From CAIYRG01 sp965247505 (lineage in GTDB: Bacteria > Pseudomonadota > Alphaproteobacteria > Micropepsales > Micropepsaceae), in contig OZ252020.1 of NCBI GenBank assembly GCA_965247505.1, positions 1,488,001 to 1,552,000 on the forward strand: DNA of 64,000 nt. Reading direction: 5' to 3'. Position 1 is the first letter of the stretch. Each line of letters opens with the position of its first letter. This document shows, piece after piece, positions 9,560 to 18,275 of this stretch. Both the position numbers and the translations under genes were made by a program. The notes below the pieces were generated by a model. That model made no database searches and was not told the DNA's origin. It saw only the letters and a program-made list of their open reading frames with translations.

Positions 9560-9684
9560 TGTCATCCTCGGCCGAGCGATATGAAGTATCGCGAGGGGAA
9601 GAGGATCAAGGTCATGGAGAATTTAGCTGCGCAAACACCTGGGTTCCCTTCCCTCACCGCTTCGCGGCTCGCCGGGAATGACAA
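9560..9684. repeat. REP-like inverted pair, family A
   Basis: Left arm: GTCATCCTCGGCCGAGCGATATG...TATCGCGAGG. Right arm: CACCTGGGTTCCCTTCCCTC...GCTCGCCGGGAATGACA, in inverted orientation. Other members with the same outer ends (TGTCAT-CCGG...ACCTGGG) lie at 16894-16992/17291-17343, 58661-58789 and 61778-61921. Here the core between the arms is short and non-coding. It fills the gap between the GH25 remnant and the tlpA-like gene. Confidence 0.65.
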
Positions 9685-9705
9685 GTCTGGGGCGTGTCGT
9701 ACCCC

Positions 9706-10335
9706 CTACCCGCCCAATGCCATCTGACGGATATATTCGATCGCTTCCGGATCGTCCCATTCTTGCGGGCCCGAAGCGGTCGCAATTTGCTGGCCCTCGG
9801 CATTGATGAAAATCGTATAGGGTAGCCCGACAGTGAAGGCTTCGAATGCCTGCATCAGCGCGTAGTCGGTATCCATAAAAGTGGGAAGCGATCCCGCGCC
9901 ATTGTCTGCCAGGAATGCTGAAATTTCTTCCACGCTCTTCTTTTCCATATCGACCGGCAAAATAAGCGCGTCATCGCCGAGCGCTGCCTGAGCGCGTGCG
10001 AGCGCCGGGAGCTCGGCGACGCAAGGCGCGCACCAGGTTGCCCAAAGATTGAGAACCACGAACTGGCCTTCGAAATCGGCCAAAGTCGTGTCTGCGCCCT
10101 CGCCATCATAAAAGACGGCCTCCGGGGCCGCAGGAATGGGCTCGGTCATCTCCACGCCTGGCAGGGAATGCGGCAGGCCATTGGCGGTCCCACCTGCCTC
10201 GGCAACTGATTCGCCCACTGATTCGGCGGATTCGTGGACAACGCCGCCCCAATTCCCGTATAGGACGGCCAGAATAAGAGCTGCTGCAGCCAGCGATCCG
10301 CTGAGGATTACGGCAAGGCGGTTGCGAGGATTCAT
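9706..10335 (-). CDS. TlpA-family membrane-anchored thiol:disulfide oxidoreductase
   Basis: 209 residues. One N-terminal membrane anchor (LAVILSGSLAAAALILAVLYG), a ~45-residue linker, then a thioredoxin fold with NLWATWCAPCVAELPAL (redox pair WCAPC) and the cis-Pro region VGLPYTIFINAEGQ. Such proteins act on the periplasmic side, reducing disulfides in cytochrome c maturation or other exported proteins. It is divergent from argH, separated by about 50 bp that must hold both promoters; this tlpA-argH arrangement is common in alphaproteobacteria. Confidence 0.9.
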   Translation of the reverse strand: MNPRNRLAVILSGSLAAAALILAVLYGNWGGVVHESAESVGESVAEAGGTANGLPHSLPGVEMTEPIPAAPEAVFYDGEGADTTLADFEGQFVVLNLWATWCAPCVAELPALARAQAALGDDALILPVDMEKKSVEEISAFLADNGAGSLPTFMDTDYALMQAFEAFTVGLPYTIFINAEGQQIATASGPQEWDDPEAIEYIRQMALGG

Positions 10336-10386
10336 CTTTTACCTCGAATAGTTTAAGCGCGTATCAGGTCCAAAGGCACCATCGCC

Positions 10387-11769
10387 ATGACCACGAACAA
10401 AATGTGGGGCGGACGTTTTTCCGAAGGCCCCGCCGCCATTATGGAGGAAATCAACACCTCCATCGAATTCGACAAGCGCCTCGCTGCCGAGGACATTGCC
10501 GGATCGCTGGCGCATGCCGACATGTTAGCCGCTAAAGGCATCATTTCCAAAACCGATGCCTCGAAAATCCGCAAAGGCCTGATTGCGATCAAGCGGGAGC
10601 TGGAAGCCGGCTTTTTCCCTTTCCGGCGCCAATATGAGGATATCCACCTAAATGTGGAGGCGCGACTTAGCGAAATCATCGGCGAGCCGGCCGGGCGGCT
10701 GCACACTGCGCGCTCGCGCAATGATCAGGTCGCGACCGATTTGCGGCTATGGGTCAGAAGCGCCATCGAGCGCACCGATGTGGGGCTAGCGGCCCTGCAG
10801 CACGCGCTCGTCGCGCAAGCCGCAAAACACACAGACACCATCATGCCGGGCTTTACGCATATGCAGCCCGCGCAGCCGGTGAGTTTCGGCCATCATTGCC
10901 TCGCCTATGTCGAGATGCTCGCGCGCGACCGCGCCAGGCTTTCCGATGCCGGCACGCGGCTCAATGAATCGCCCCTCGGCGCCGCGGCGCTTGCTGGAAC
11001 GTCTTATAAGATCGATCGCAAAATGACGGCTAAAGCGCTTGGCTTTTCCGGGCCGATGCGCAATTCGCTCGATGCGGTTTCTTCGCGCGACTTCGCGTTG
11101 GAATATTTGGGCGCGGCATCGATTTGCGCGGTGCATCTTTCGCGTTTTGCCGAAGAGATCGTCCTTTGGGCTTCGCCCGCCTATGGCTTTGTGCATTTGA
11201 GCGATGCGCTTTCAACCGGCTCGTCCATCATGCCGCAAAAGCGCAATCCCGATGCCGCCGAATTGGTGCGCGCCAAAGTGGGCCGCATCTTAGGTGCCTT
11301 CACGGGGCTTCTCACCGTGGTGAAAGGCCTTGCGCTGGCCTATGCGAAAGATCTGCAAGAAGACAAGGAGCCGGTCTTCGCCGGCGCCGATGCGCTGGAG
11401 CTCAGCATTGCCGCCATGACGGCGATTGTGAGCGATATTAAGATCGACAAAAAAGCCATGCGCGCGGCGGCGGAGAAAGACTATCCGACGGCCACCGATC
11501 TTGCCGATTGGATCGTCACCCATCTCAAAAAACCGTTCCGTGAGGCCCATAACATTGCGGGCCGTGCGGTTGCGCGCGCAGAGAAGCTTGGGCTCGCGCT
11601 GGATGCGCTATCGCTTAAAGAGCTGCAGAAAATCGAGCCCGGCCTCACCAAAAATGTCTACAAAGTTTTGTCTTTGGACGCTTCTCTGAACGCGCGCACC
11701 AGCCTTGGGGGCACCGCGCCTCTGCGCGTGAAAGAGCAAGTAAAATTTTGGAAGGAGCGGCTTAAATGA
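10387..11769 (+). CDS. argH: Argininosuccinate lyase
   Basis: 460 residues, the usual length. Cleaves argininosuccinate to arginine and fumarate, the last step of arginine synthesis, in the cytoplasm. Family signatures are present: MWGGRFSEGP at the N-terminus, HTARSRNDQVATDLRLW, PGFTHMQPAQPVSFGHH, and the flexible-loop signature GSSIMPQKRNPDAAEL with the catalytic Ser. The stop overlaps the next start by 4 bp (ATGA), and the downstream lipoprotein and lysA follow with the same spacing, so all three are probably one operon. Confidence 0.97.
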   Translation: MTTNKMWGGRFSEGPAAIMEEINTSIEFDKRLAAEDIAGSLAHADMLAAKGIISKTDASKIRKGLIAIKRELEAGFFPFRRQYEDIHLNVEARLSEIIGEPAGRLHTARSRNDQVATDLRLWVRSAIERTDVGLAALQHALVAQAAKHTDTIMPGFTHMQPAQPVSFGHHCLAYVEMLARDRARLSDAGTRLNESPLGAAALAGTSYKIDRKMTAKALGFSGPMRNSLDAVSSRDFALEYLGAASICAVHLSRFAEEIVLWASPAYGFVHLSDALSTGSSIMPQKRNPDAAELVRAKVGRILGAFTGLLTVVKGLALAYAKDLQEDKEPVFAGADALELSIAAMTAIVSDIKIDKKAMRAAAEKDYPTATDLADWIVTHLKKPFREAHNIAGRAVARAEKLGLALDALSLKELQKIEPGLTKNVYKVLSLDASLNARTSLGGTAPLRVKEQVKFWKERLK

Positions 11770-11954
11770 CAAGCCGTTTGCTTTTTATCGTGTCGATTGC
11801 GTTGTTCTTGAATGCCTGCGGCGTGAAAAACGATCTCAAAATTCCGAACGGGCAATCCCGAGTGGATGCCGATTTGGAAGATACCGATTTGGAAGAAGCT
11901 GATTTGGATGTAGGGCTCGATCCCTCGCGCCCGCCGCAGCCGCTCGGGCTATGA
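11766..11954 (+). CDS. Small lipoprotein, LptM-like
   Basis: 62 residues. Signal peptide with lipobox LNAC, then GVKNDLKIP, which resembles the GxKxPLxxP segment of the LptM/YifL small lipoproteins, and a tail of short acidic repeats (DLEDTDLEEADLDVGLD) ending Pro-rich. LptM in enterobacteria assists oxidative maturation of the LPS transporter LptD; by position between argH and lysA this gene corresponds to the small lipoprotein common there in proteobacteria. Start and stop both overlap neighbours by 4 bp. The LptM role is inferred from layout and the short motif. Confidence 0.8.
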   Translation: MTSRLLFIVSIALFLNACGVKNDLKIPNGQSRVDADLEDTDLEEADLDVGLDPSRPPQPLGL

Positions 11955-13231
11955 ACCATTTCGACTATAAGAACGGCATCCTCCATGCCGAGGACGTGCC
12001 ACTCGACCGACTGGCCGAAGAGGTGGGAACGCCTTTCTATTGCTATTCCACCGCAACGCTGACGCGCCATTACAAAGTCTTTGCGGGTGCGCTCCCGGGC
12101 GACGCGCTTGTGGCGTTTTCGGTTAAGGCCAATGGCAATCTTGCGGTATTGAAGACGCTTGCGCAGCTTGGCGCGGGCGCCGATGTCGTCTCGGGCGGTG
12201 AGTTGAAAAAGGCGCTTGCCGCCGGCATTCCAGGCGAACGCATTGTTTTTTCCGGGGTTGGAAAAACCAAAGAAGAAATGAGCCTCGCGCTGGAGGCCGG
12301 CATCTATCAATTTAACGTCGAGGGTGAGCCCGAACTCGAAGCCTTAAATGAGGTCGCCAGCGCGATGGGTGTGCAAGCGCCGATCACCATCCGCCTTAAC
12401 CCTGATGTCGATGCCCGGACCCATGCCAAGATCACCACCGGCACGGCGGAAACCAAATTCGGAGTGCCCTGGAGCCGGGCCCGTGAGGTCTATGCCCGTG
12501 CAGGGGCGCTTTCCGGTATCGAAGTGGTCGGGATCGATGTCCATATCGGCAGTCAGATCACCGAGCTTCAGCCCTTCGAGGCCGCGTTCCGGCTTTCCGC
12601 CGAAATGATCACAACTTTGCGCGCCGAGGGTCACGCTATCGCGCGCGCCGATTTGGGTGGCGGGCTCGGTGTGCCCTATCGCCTAGACAATCAGCCGCCC
12701 CCGGAGCCCGACGCCTATGGCGCCCTTATTGCCAAAATCACCAAAGGGCTTGAGGTTCAGCTTATCTTTGAGCCGGGAAGGTTAATTGCCGCTAACGCTG
12801 GCATTCTCGTCACCAAGGTCATCTATGTAAAACCGGGCGCAGCAAAGACTTTTCTGGTGATGGATGCCGGGATGAATGATTTGATTCGCCAGGCAATGTA
12901 TGACGCCCATCACGATATTTTGCCCGTGAAACAGGCCCTTCCCGAGGTCAAAATGCAGCGCTACGACGTCGTGGGCCCAGTCTGCGAAACGGCCGATTTC
13001 TTCGCCCGCGACCGGGATTTGCCTCAGTTTGGCCCCGATGATTTGTTGGTAATTATGACGGCTGGCGCCTATGGCGCCGTGCTGTCGTCGAGCTATAATG
13101 CGCGCGCGCTTGTGCCGGAGGTTTTGGTGCATGGCGGGAGATGGAGCGTGGTGCGTCCACGCGTAACGCAAGAAGCGCTCATGGCGCTGGATCGGGTTCC
13201 GGACTGGCTTGAGGACGGAAATCGAAAATAA
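11951..13231 (+). CDS. lysA: Diaminopimelate decarboxylase
   Basis: 426 residues. PLP-dependent conversion of meso-diaminopimelate to L-lysine, the last lysine step. The PLP lysine is in AFSVKANGNLAVLKTL; HIGSQI and the glycine-rich DLGGGLGVPY phosphate loop follow; EPGRLIAANAGIL and GPVCETADFF complete the fold, with the substrate-binding Cys-Glu pair. Start overlaps the lipoprotein stop (ATGA). The 3' end overlaps the longest form of the DUF4175 gene. Confidence 0.97.
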   Translation: MNHFDYKNGILHAEDVPLDRLAEEVGTPFYCYSTATLTRHYKVFAGALPGDALVAFSVKANGNLAVLKTLAQLGAGADVVSGGELKKALAAGIPGERIVFSGVGKTKEEMSLALEAGIYQFNVEGEPELEALNEVASAMGVQAPITIRLNPDVDARTHAKITTGTAETKFGVPWSRAREVYARAGALSGIEVVGIDVHIGSQITELQPFEAAFRLSAEMITTLRAEGHAIARADLGGGLGVPYRLDNQPPPEPDAYGALIAKITKGLEVQLIFEPGRLIAANAGILVTKVIYVKPGAAKTFLVMDAGMNDLIRQAMYDAHHDILPVKQALPEVKMQRYDVVGPVCETADFFARDRDLPQFGPDDLLVIMTAGAYGAVLSSSYNARALVPEVLVHGGRWSVVRPRVTQEALMALDRVPDWLEDGNRK

Positions 13232-15716
13232 GCAAGTGAAGCCCACGGAGGCGAGAGTTCGCCGTGCCGGGTGGTTGATCTTTGCCGGGCGCTCGGCCGT
13301 TTTTTGGGAACGTATTTGGCCTGCGCTTTGGCCGATGCTCGCCGTCATTGGCGGATACGCAATCCTCGCGCTCACCGGTTTATTGGAAACACTTCCGGCA
13401 ACCTTACGCGTTTCGCTGCTATGGCTCGTCGGCGCAGCGCTTTTCGTTCTTTTTTGGAATTCGATTCGTCCCTTACGCATACCGCGATGGGAAGACGGTG
13501 CGCGCAGGGTCGAAACGGACAGCGGCCTCACAAATCGGCCAATCACCGAAGGCGCCGACAATCTTGCGGCCGGCCATGCCGATCCGCTGACCACAAAGCT
13601 GTGGAAAACCCATGTGTTGCGGCTGCTCGCCTCGGTGAAGTCGCTGCGGGTGAGATGGCCGTCGCCAAAACTGCACCGGCGTGATCCTTACGGCGCGCGC
13701 TTCGTGATTCTCGCCGCTCTGATTGCATCGTTCTTCTTTGCCGGACCCTTGGCGGGCGATCGTTTGCGTACGGCCTTGCTGCCGCCGCTTGCCGATCCGC
13801 AAGACGACGTTCTTTTTAATGCTTGGATTTCACCGCCGCCTTACACCGCATTGCCGCCGCGCACTTTGGCCGAAGGCACCACGCCCGGCGAAGGCACGAT
13901 TATCGTTGCGACGGGAAGTAAATTGTCACTGCGTCTGCGCGATACCAGTGCCCGCCCGCGTCTGGTGACATTGCCGGCGAGCGAGCTGTACGAGTTCACC
14001 GAATCGGAATCAGGCTACGAAGCCGAACTCGAATTGAGTGAGGAGATGCACCTCACGGCGCAGATCGGCGTGCACATGCTCGGCGATTGGGATTTCGAAA
14101 TCATTCCCGACGAGTTGCCCGTAATTGGCTTTGCCGAGGAAATCGCTTCCGACGAGCGACAGGCGACCGTCTTCAATTACGTAATCGCCGATGATTACGG
14201 CGTTGCAAGTGTCGAGGCCCGGATCGTTCCCGAAGCCAATATGGACTCTGAGCCGCTTGTGGTGCCGCTGGCGCCTGCCGGCAATGCGCGCCAAGCGACG
14301 CATACGGCTACGCGCGATCTTACGGCCCATGGTTATGCCGGGGTTGAGGTTCTGGTCACACTCGTCGCGACCGATGCTGCGGGTCAGACCGGGATGAGCG
14401 AAACGGTCAGCTTCAAATTGCCGGAGCGGATTTTCACCCATCCGCTGGCGCGCGCGATCATCGAACAGCGCAAAGGGCTCGCGGTGAACGGCGATGAAGG
14501 ACGCGATATGGCTGAGCGCGCCATGGACGCGCTCTCCATCGGACCCGATATCTTCTACCGGGACGATTACGGCGTTTATCTGGGTCTGCGCGCCATTCGC
14601 CACCGCATCGCCAATATCCGTTTCGATGACGACAAGGAACCGGCCATGTCGCTGATATGGGACATGGCGATTGCCCTCGAGGAAGGCGAACTCGCAGACG
14701 CGCTGGAGGCCTTGCGCGCGGCCCAGGAAGCGCTTGAAAACGGTATCCGACGTGGTGCGGACCAAGAAGAGATAGCGGCGCTGATGGAACGGCTGCGCGA
14801 AGCCATGGCGCGCTACATGCAGGAGCTTGCCGAGAACGCGCTGCCGGGACAAGGGGGGCAAATGCCGCCTGGCGGGCAGATGATGGGCATGGACGATCTC
14901 GAGGCGCTTCTTAAGGCCATCGAAGATCTGGCCCGCACCGGCAATGCGGAGGAAGCGGCACAGCTTCTCGCCGGGCTGATGGCGCTGCTCGAAAACATGC
15001 AAATGGTCCAAGGCCAGGGCGGCCAGGGCAACACTCCCGGTCAGGAGGGGCAGGAAGGAAATGAAACACAGCAGGCCATTCAGGGCCTGGGCGATCTCAT
15101 GGGCCAGCAGCGTGGGCTTATAGACCGAACCTTCCGCGCCCAACAAGGCCAGCCGGGGACAAGCCAGGCCGGCCCGGGCGAGCCGCCGCCAGGCGATAAC
15201 CAATATGGTCAGTTCGATGAAGACGGCGAATATGGGATTCCGGATGAAAACGGCGATCGGGCGCTTGCTGATGATCAAGCCGACATCCACGAGACATTGC
15301 GCGGAATCATGGAAGGGCTGGACGAAAACGACGAGGCGGCGCGCCAGGGCTTAGATGGTGCCGGCCAAGCCATGACGGAATCGGAAGAAAATCTCCAGAG
15401 CAATCAGCTTGGGGCCGCTACTCAAGCCCAGCAAGAAGCTCTCAACCAGATGCGCGGCAGCGCGCAGCAGCTGGCCCGCAATCTGGCGGCTGAAAATGGG
15501 CAGGGGACCCAGGGCGACGGCCTGGTGAACGAAGATCCGCTAGGCCGGCGCATCGGCGGCAACAATCCGGTAGGACGTCTTCTGGAGGGCTTGCCCGAGC
15601 AATCGGACATCCAGCGCGCGCGTCAAATACTCGACGAGTTGCGCCGCCGGGCGGCCGAGCTTGGCCGCAGCCAAGAGGAGCTTGATTATATCGAGCGGCT
15701 TCTGGATTTGTTCTGA
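13209..15716 (+). CDS. DUF4175 (TIGR02302-type) large membrane protein
   Basis: Up to 835 residues. Two N-terminal membrane segments (LWPMLAVIGGYAILALTGLL; VSLLWLVGAALFVLFW) and a third (FVILAALIASFFFAGPLAG) precede a large periplasmic part. The C-terminal third is rich in Gln, Gly, Glu and Met (GQGGQMPPGGQMMGMDD) with long helical heptad-like stretches. DUF4175 genes next to lysA are characteristic of alphaproteobacteria; the function is unknown. Start is uncertain: TTG 13209 lies inside lysA, GTG 13236 lies 5 bp after it and may be used instead. Confidence 0.85.
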   Translation: MRTEIENKQVKPTEARVRRAGWLIFAGRSAVFWERIWPALWPMLAVIGGYAILALTGLLETLPATLRVSLLWLVGAALFVLFWNSIRPLRIPRWEDGARRVETDSGLTNRPITEGADNLAAGHADPLTTKLWKTHVLRLLASVKSLRVRWPSPKLHRRDPYGARFVILAALIASFFFAGPLAGDRLRTALLPPLADPQDDVLFNAWISPPPYTALPPRTLAEGTTPGEGTIIVATGSKLSLRLRDTSARPRLVTLPASELYEFTESESGYEAELELSEEMHLTAQIGVHMLGDWDFEIIPDELPVIGFAEEIASDERQATVFNYVIADDYGVASVEARIVPEANMDSEPLVVPLAPAGNARQATHTATRDLTAHGYAGVEVLVTLVATDAAGQTGMSETVSFKLPERIFTHPLARAIIEQRKGLAVNGDEGRDMAERAMDALSIGPDIFYRDDYGVYLGLRAIRHRIANIRFDDDKEPAMSLIWDMAIALEEGELADALEALRAAQEALENGIRRGADQEEIAALMERLREAMARYMQELAENALPGQGGQMPPGGQMMGMDDLEALLKAIEDLARTGNAEEAAQLLAGLMALLENMQMVQGQGGQGNTPGQEGQEGNETQQAIQGLGDLMGQQRGLIDRTFRAQQGQPGTSQAGPGEPPPGDNQYGQFDEDGEYGIPDENGDRALADDQADIHETLRGIMEGLDENDEAARQGLDGAGQAMTESEENLQSNQLGAATQAQQEALNQMRGSAQQLARNLAAENGQGTQGDGLVNEDPLGRRIGGNNPVGRLLEGLPEQSDIQRARQILDELRRRAAELGRSQEELDYIERLLDLF

Positions 15717-15750
15717 GAATCCGATCTCTATTACCTCAGTATATTCAAAC

Positions 15751-16855
15751 CTTGCCTATCCGGTTAACGCCCATGACCGCTACATGTAGGGTGCCGCCAC
15801 TCTCCCGAGTAAAGCTCGGCATAGGTTGGAGCAGAGGTGTCGCCGGCGATGCCGAGCAATGAGCGGAAGGCGTTGAACGGGTAGAACCGCCTGTTGAAGC
15901 GGAAGGTGAACTCGTTGAGGTAGGCTTGTAGGTGCTGGTGGCTAACGCCGTGGTGGATCCCGATCAGCCACGTCTTCAGGTTGGCGAAAACCAGATGGAT
16001 GATCGGCAGGTATTGCTCGGCAACCTCTGGATCACCACACTCGGCAACAGCGAAGTGCTCATAGCCGCGCTTACCGAGGCCAGCATAGCCGCTCCAATCG
16101 TCAGTAACGATCAGCGATCCCGGCGCGACGGTGCTCTCGACGAACCCACAGAGCGACTCGGCGCTACGGTCGAGCACGACGGCGAGCCGAACGCGTCCGG
16201 CATAGCGTCCGTCTTTCCGGTTGTCGAGCTTGGTGCCCGGCTTTCGATGACGCACCTCGATGGCACAGGAGACGGGAACCTTGTGGTGAACACCACGGCC
16301 TTCCCCACGCGTTCGCCCGCCAACCCAGGTTTCGTCCACCTCAACATGGTTCTTGGGCTGTCCACCGATCCTGTCTTGGTTGGGCCGCACCATGCCCGAG
16401 CGGAGCTTGTGGAGAATTTGAAAGTCCGTCTCGTAGCGCGAAAGACCAAGTTGCCGCTGAAACTGCACGGCGGACATGCCGGGCGTCTGACTGGCGACCA
16501 GATAAGCGGCCCAGAACCAGACGTTCAGCAGAGTGTGGCTACGCTCCATCACTGTTCCCACCGTCAGTCCGGTGTTCTGGCGGCACTTGCGGCAGCGCAG
16601 GACGCCAGGGCGGTTTTCAAAGTGGAACGGCTCTCCCGCCGTGCCGCAGTGCGGGCAGGCAAAGCCGTCTCCCCAGCGGGCTTTCTCCAGGTAGGCGGCG
16701 CAGGCCGCATCATCGGGGAAAAGTCGCTGGAACTCGGGTAGCGAATGCGGGAATGGGAGATCGGCGCGGTCGAGAACATCCATGGCGCGCTCCCCTATAT
16801 CCGGTTTGCGCCCATTCTAGCCCTAGTGGGTGTGGGTGTAAACCGGATAGGCAAG
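15751..16855 (-). mobile_element. IS1595-family insertion sequence, copy 1 (intact, with TSD)
   Basis: 1,105 bp bounded by inverted ends CTTGCCTATCCGGTTAAC (left) and its near complement at the right (TTTACACCC internally). It is flanked by the 8-bp direct repeat ATTCAAAC at 15743-15750 and 16856-16863, the expected target duplication for this family. It sits between the DUF4175 gene and a decayed GIY-YIG locus. Two more copies occur at 23895-24999 and 48894-53056. Confidence 0.93.
15764..16783 (-). CDS. IS1595-family transposase, copy 1
   Basis: 339 residues. An N-terminal zinc ribbon (CPHCGTAGEP...LRCRKC, residues ~45-80) is followed by an ISXO2-like DDE domain: HVEVDETWVGGRTRG carries the first Asp, IVTDDWSGY the second, and the C-terminal HQHLQAYLNEFTFRFNRR segment is typical. 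Its stop codon lies inside the left inverted end. It differs from the other copies at a few residues (for example TDFQILHKL instead of TAFQILHKL). Probably functional. Confidence 0.95.
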   Translation of the reverse strand: MDVLDRADLPFPHSLPEFQRLFPDDAACAAYLEKARWGDGFACPHCGTAGEPFHFENRPGVLRCRKCRQNTGLTVGTVMERSHTLLNVWFWAAYLVASQTPGMSAVQFQRQLGLSRYETDFQILHKLRSGMVRPNQDRIGGQPKNHVEVDETWVGGRTRGEGRGVHHKVPVSCAIEVRHRKPGTKLDNRKDGRYAGRVRLAVVLDRSAESLCGFVESTVAPGSLIVTDDWSGYAGLGKRGYEHFAVAECGDPEVAEQYLPIIHLVFANLKTWLIGIHHGVSHQHLQAYLNEFTFRFNRRFYPFNAFRSLLGIAGDTSAPTYAELYSGEWRHPTCSGHGR

Positions 16856-16893
16856 ATTCAAACATCTGCCGCATCTAAAACACAATGCAAAGC

Positions 16894-16992
16894 TGTCATC
16901 CCCGGCGCGCTTTGCGCGCCTATTTATACAATCGCGCGGCTACGCCGCGTGCGAGCGATACAAAGTATCGCGAGGGAAGGGGCCCCAGGTGT
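16894..16992. repeat. REP-like family A arm, left of GIY-YIG gene
   Basis: Begins TGTCATCCCCGGC and ends GCGAGGGAAGGGGCCCCAGG. An internal segment of small palindromes (GCGCTTTGCGCGCC, CGGCTACGCCG) is inserted relative to the right arm. The right arm, in inverted orientation, is at 17291-17343; the two enclose the GIY-YIG gene. Confidence 0.65.
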
Positions 16993-17273
16993 CCAAGACG
17001 TATGCAGTCTATCTAGTTGCGAGCAAGCGCAACGGAACGGGCGTAACCAGCGAGCTTCCGAGCCGAATTTGGCAACACAGAAACGGGGCCCTAGAGGGGT
17101 TCACCAAGAAGCACAAAGTTCATCTGTTTGTTTTGTACGAATTCCATGCGGACGTTTACGCTGCGATCGCGCGGGAAAAACAAATCAAAGGATGGAACAG
17201 GACTTAGAAAAATCGCTTGATCGAGAAAGAGAACTCCAGCTGGAACGATTTAAGCTCTAGTATTCTCGGATAG
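16989..17273 (+). pseudogene. GIY-YIG nuclease (UPF0213/YhbQ-like), decayed
   Basis: The product resembles the small single-domain GIY-YIG proteins of ~95 residues: YAVYLVASKRNGT, RIWQHRNG, GFTKKHKVHLFVLYEFH and IAREKQIKGWNR. Two lesions are visible. First, the family reads NGTLYIGVTS but this gene reads NGTGVTS, an in-frame loss of three residues that removes the YIG half of the catalytic motif. Second, TAG at 17205-17207 stands where a Trp normally is (family RxWKNRLIE); the rest of the domain (KNRLIEKENSSWNDL) follows in the same frame to the stop at 17271. Surrounding REP-like arms suggest a mobile repeat unit. Confidence 0.8.
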
Positions 17274-17290
17274 GTTTGCGTCTTGTTCGA

Positions 17291-17343
17291 ACACCTGGGT
17301 CCCCTTCCCTCGCGATATTTCATATCGCTCGCCGGGGATGACA
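17291..17343. repeat. REP-like family A arm, right of GIY-YIG gene
   Basis: ACACCTGGGTCCCCTTCCCT ... CGCTCGCCGGGGATGACA, the inverted counterpart of the arm at 16894-16992. The core stem CGCGATATTTCATATCGC differs from the left arm's by a few compensating bases. Confidence 0.65.
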
Positions 17344-17404
17344 AATGGGTTAGCCGTCCGCTCCCGCTATTCTGATGTCGGGTAAGCTGCGGCCATATCA
17401 TGCT

Positions 17405-18094
17405 CTAAGGCGCAGCACCCGACACGAAACTTAGATCAACCCTGCGCATTTCAGGTGGCGGATTGGGAAGGCGGGTTAAAAAGGGACCCGATTGCCCAGG
17501 CCCGAGTGCCGCAATACTCATTTTGATCGTCCAGGCATAGAGTTCGCGCTCGTCGCCATCACGCAGACTCACGTAAATTTCCGGGACGGCCAATTCGGCT
17601 TCGGAGACGTTGACCACCCTTCCCGAAACTCGCAGCACGCTCTCGCCGTCTTCGAGTACGCGATCAAACCCGACATCCACGAACCCAAGCCCTCGAACAT
17701 TTACCGGCAAATTGATGCTTGCGTAGAACGATACGCTTCGCGGCCACACGGTTGCGATCTCTTGCCGAAAAGCAATTGCAGCCCAGACGAATGCGCCGAT
17801 AAAAAGAAGCAATGCGCCCCACCCCGCAACCAATGCCAGCCGGGTTCTATTCTCAGCCCGCACATTTTGCGCCGCAGGGTTCTTTCCTGCTGCGCCGGCA
17901 TCGGCGTTGGAGTTCGAATGCGCCTCATCAGTATCCGATTCACCAGAATCCGATTCGACACCATCCTCTGCCTCCGTGACGGCATGAAACCAAACCGCGA
18001 GGCATTTCGCACAGCGGACATTGCCTCCGGGCGGCGCAAGGCGGGTACGGTCCGTTTGATAGCGGGTCCCGCAGGTCGGACAAGTCAGAATCAT
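17405..18094 (-). CDS. MJ0042-type zinc-ribbon membrane protein
   Basis: 229 residues. The N-terminus is an MJ0042 zinc ribbon (CPTCGTRY ... VRCAKCLAVW). An acidic linker, one membrane segment (LVAGWGALLLFIGAFVWAAI, residues ~90-110) and a C-terminal DUF3426-like beta domain (VSGRVVNVSEAELAVPEIYV, LPNPPPEMRRVDLSFV) follow. It is divergent from ftsE; this pairing is frequent in alphaproteobacteria, but its role there is unknown. Confidence 0.85.
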   Translation of the reverse strand: MILTCPTCGTRYQTDRTRLAPPGGNVRCAKCLAVWFHAVTEAEDGVESDSGESDTDEAHSNSNADAGAAGKNPAAQNVRAENRTRLALVAGWGALLLFIGAFVWAAIAFRQEIATVWPRSVSFYASINLPVNVRGLGFVDVGFDRVLEDGESVLRVSGRVVNVSEAELAVPEIYVSLRDGDERELYAWTIKMSIAALGPGQSGPFLTRLPNPPPEMRRVDLSFVSGAAP

Positions 18095-18275
18095 TTAATC
18101 CCAACGCAATTGGCGCAAATGGCCTGAAAACAAAATTTGTCGCATTGGCCCAGGATCAGCAAGCATTCGCTTAAGATAGGAACAAACGACTCAGAGTATT
18201 CTGAGGGCGTGGCGGGATTAGTTTCTGACCGCTATGCTGAGCGTGATTTGGCTGGCTAGTTTTTGCGAGAGAATA

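Noticed and set aside
9021..9684. CRISPR array
   Set aside because: Repeats are inverted pairs of different lengths without regular spacers.
15932..16741. Long open frames (269 codons) antisense to each IS1595 transposase
   Set aside because: They are mirror frames of the transposase, conserved only because the coding strand is conserved; the sense product has clear family motifs.
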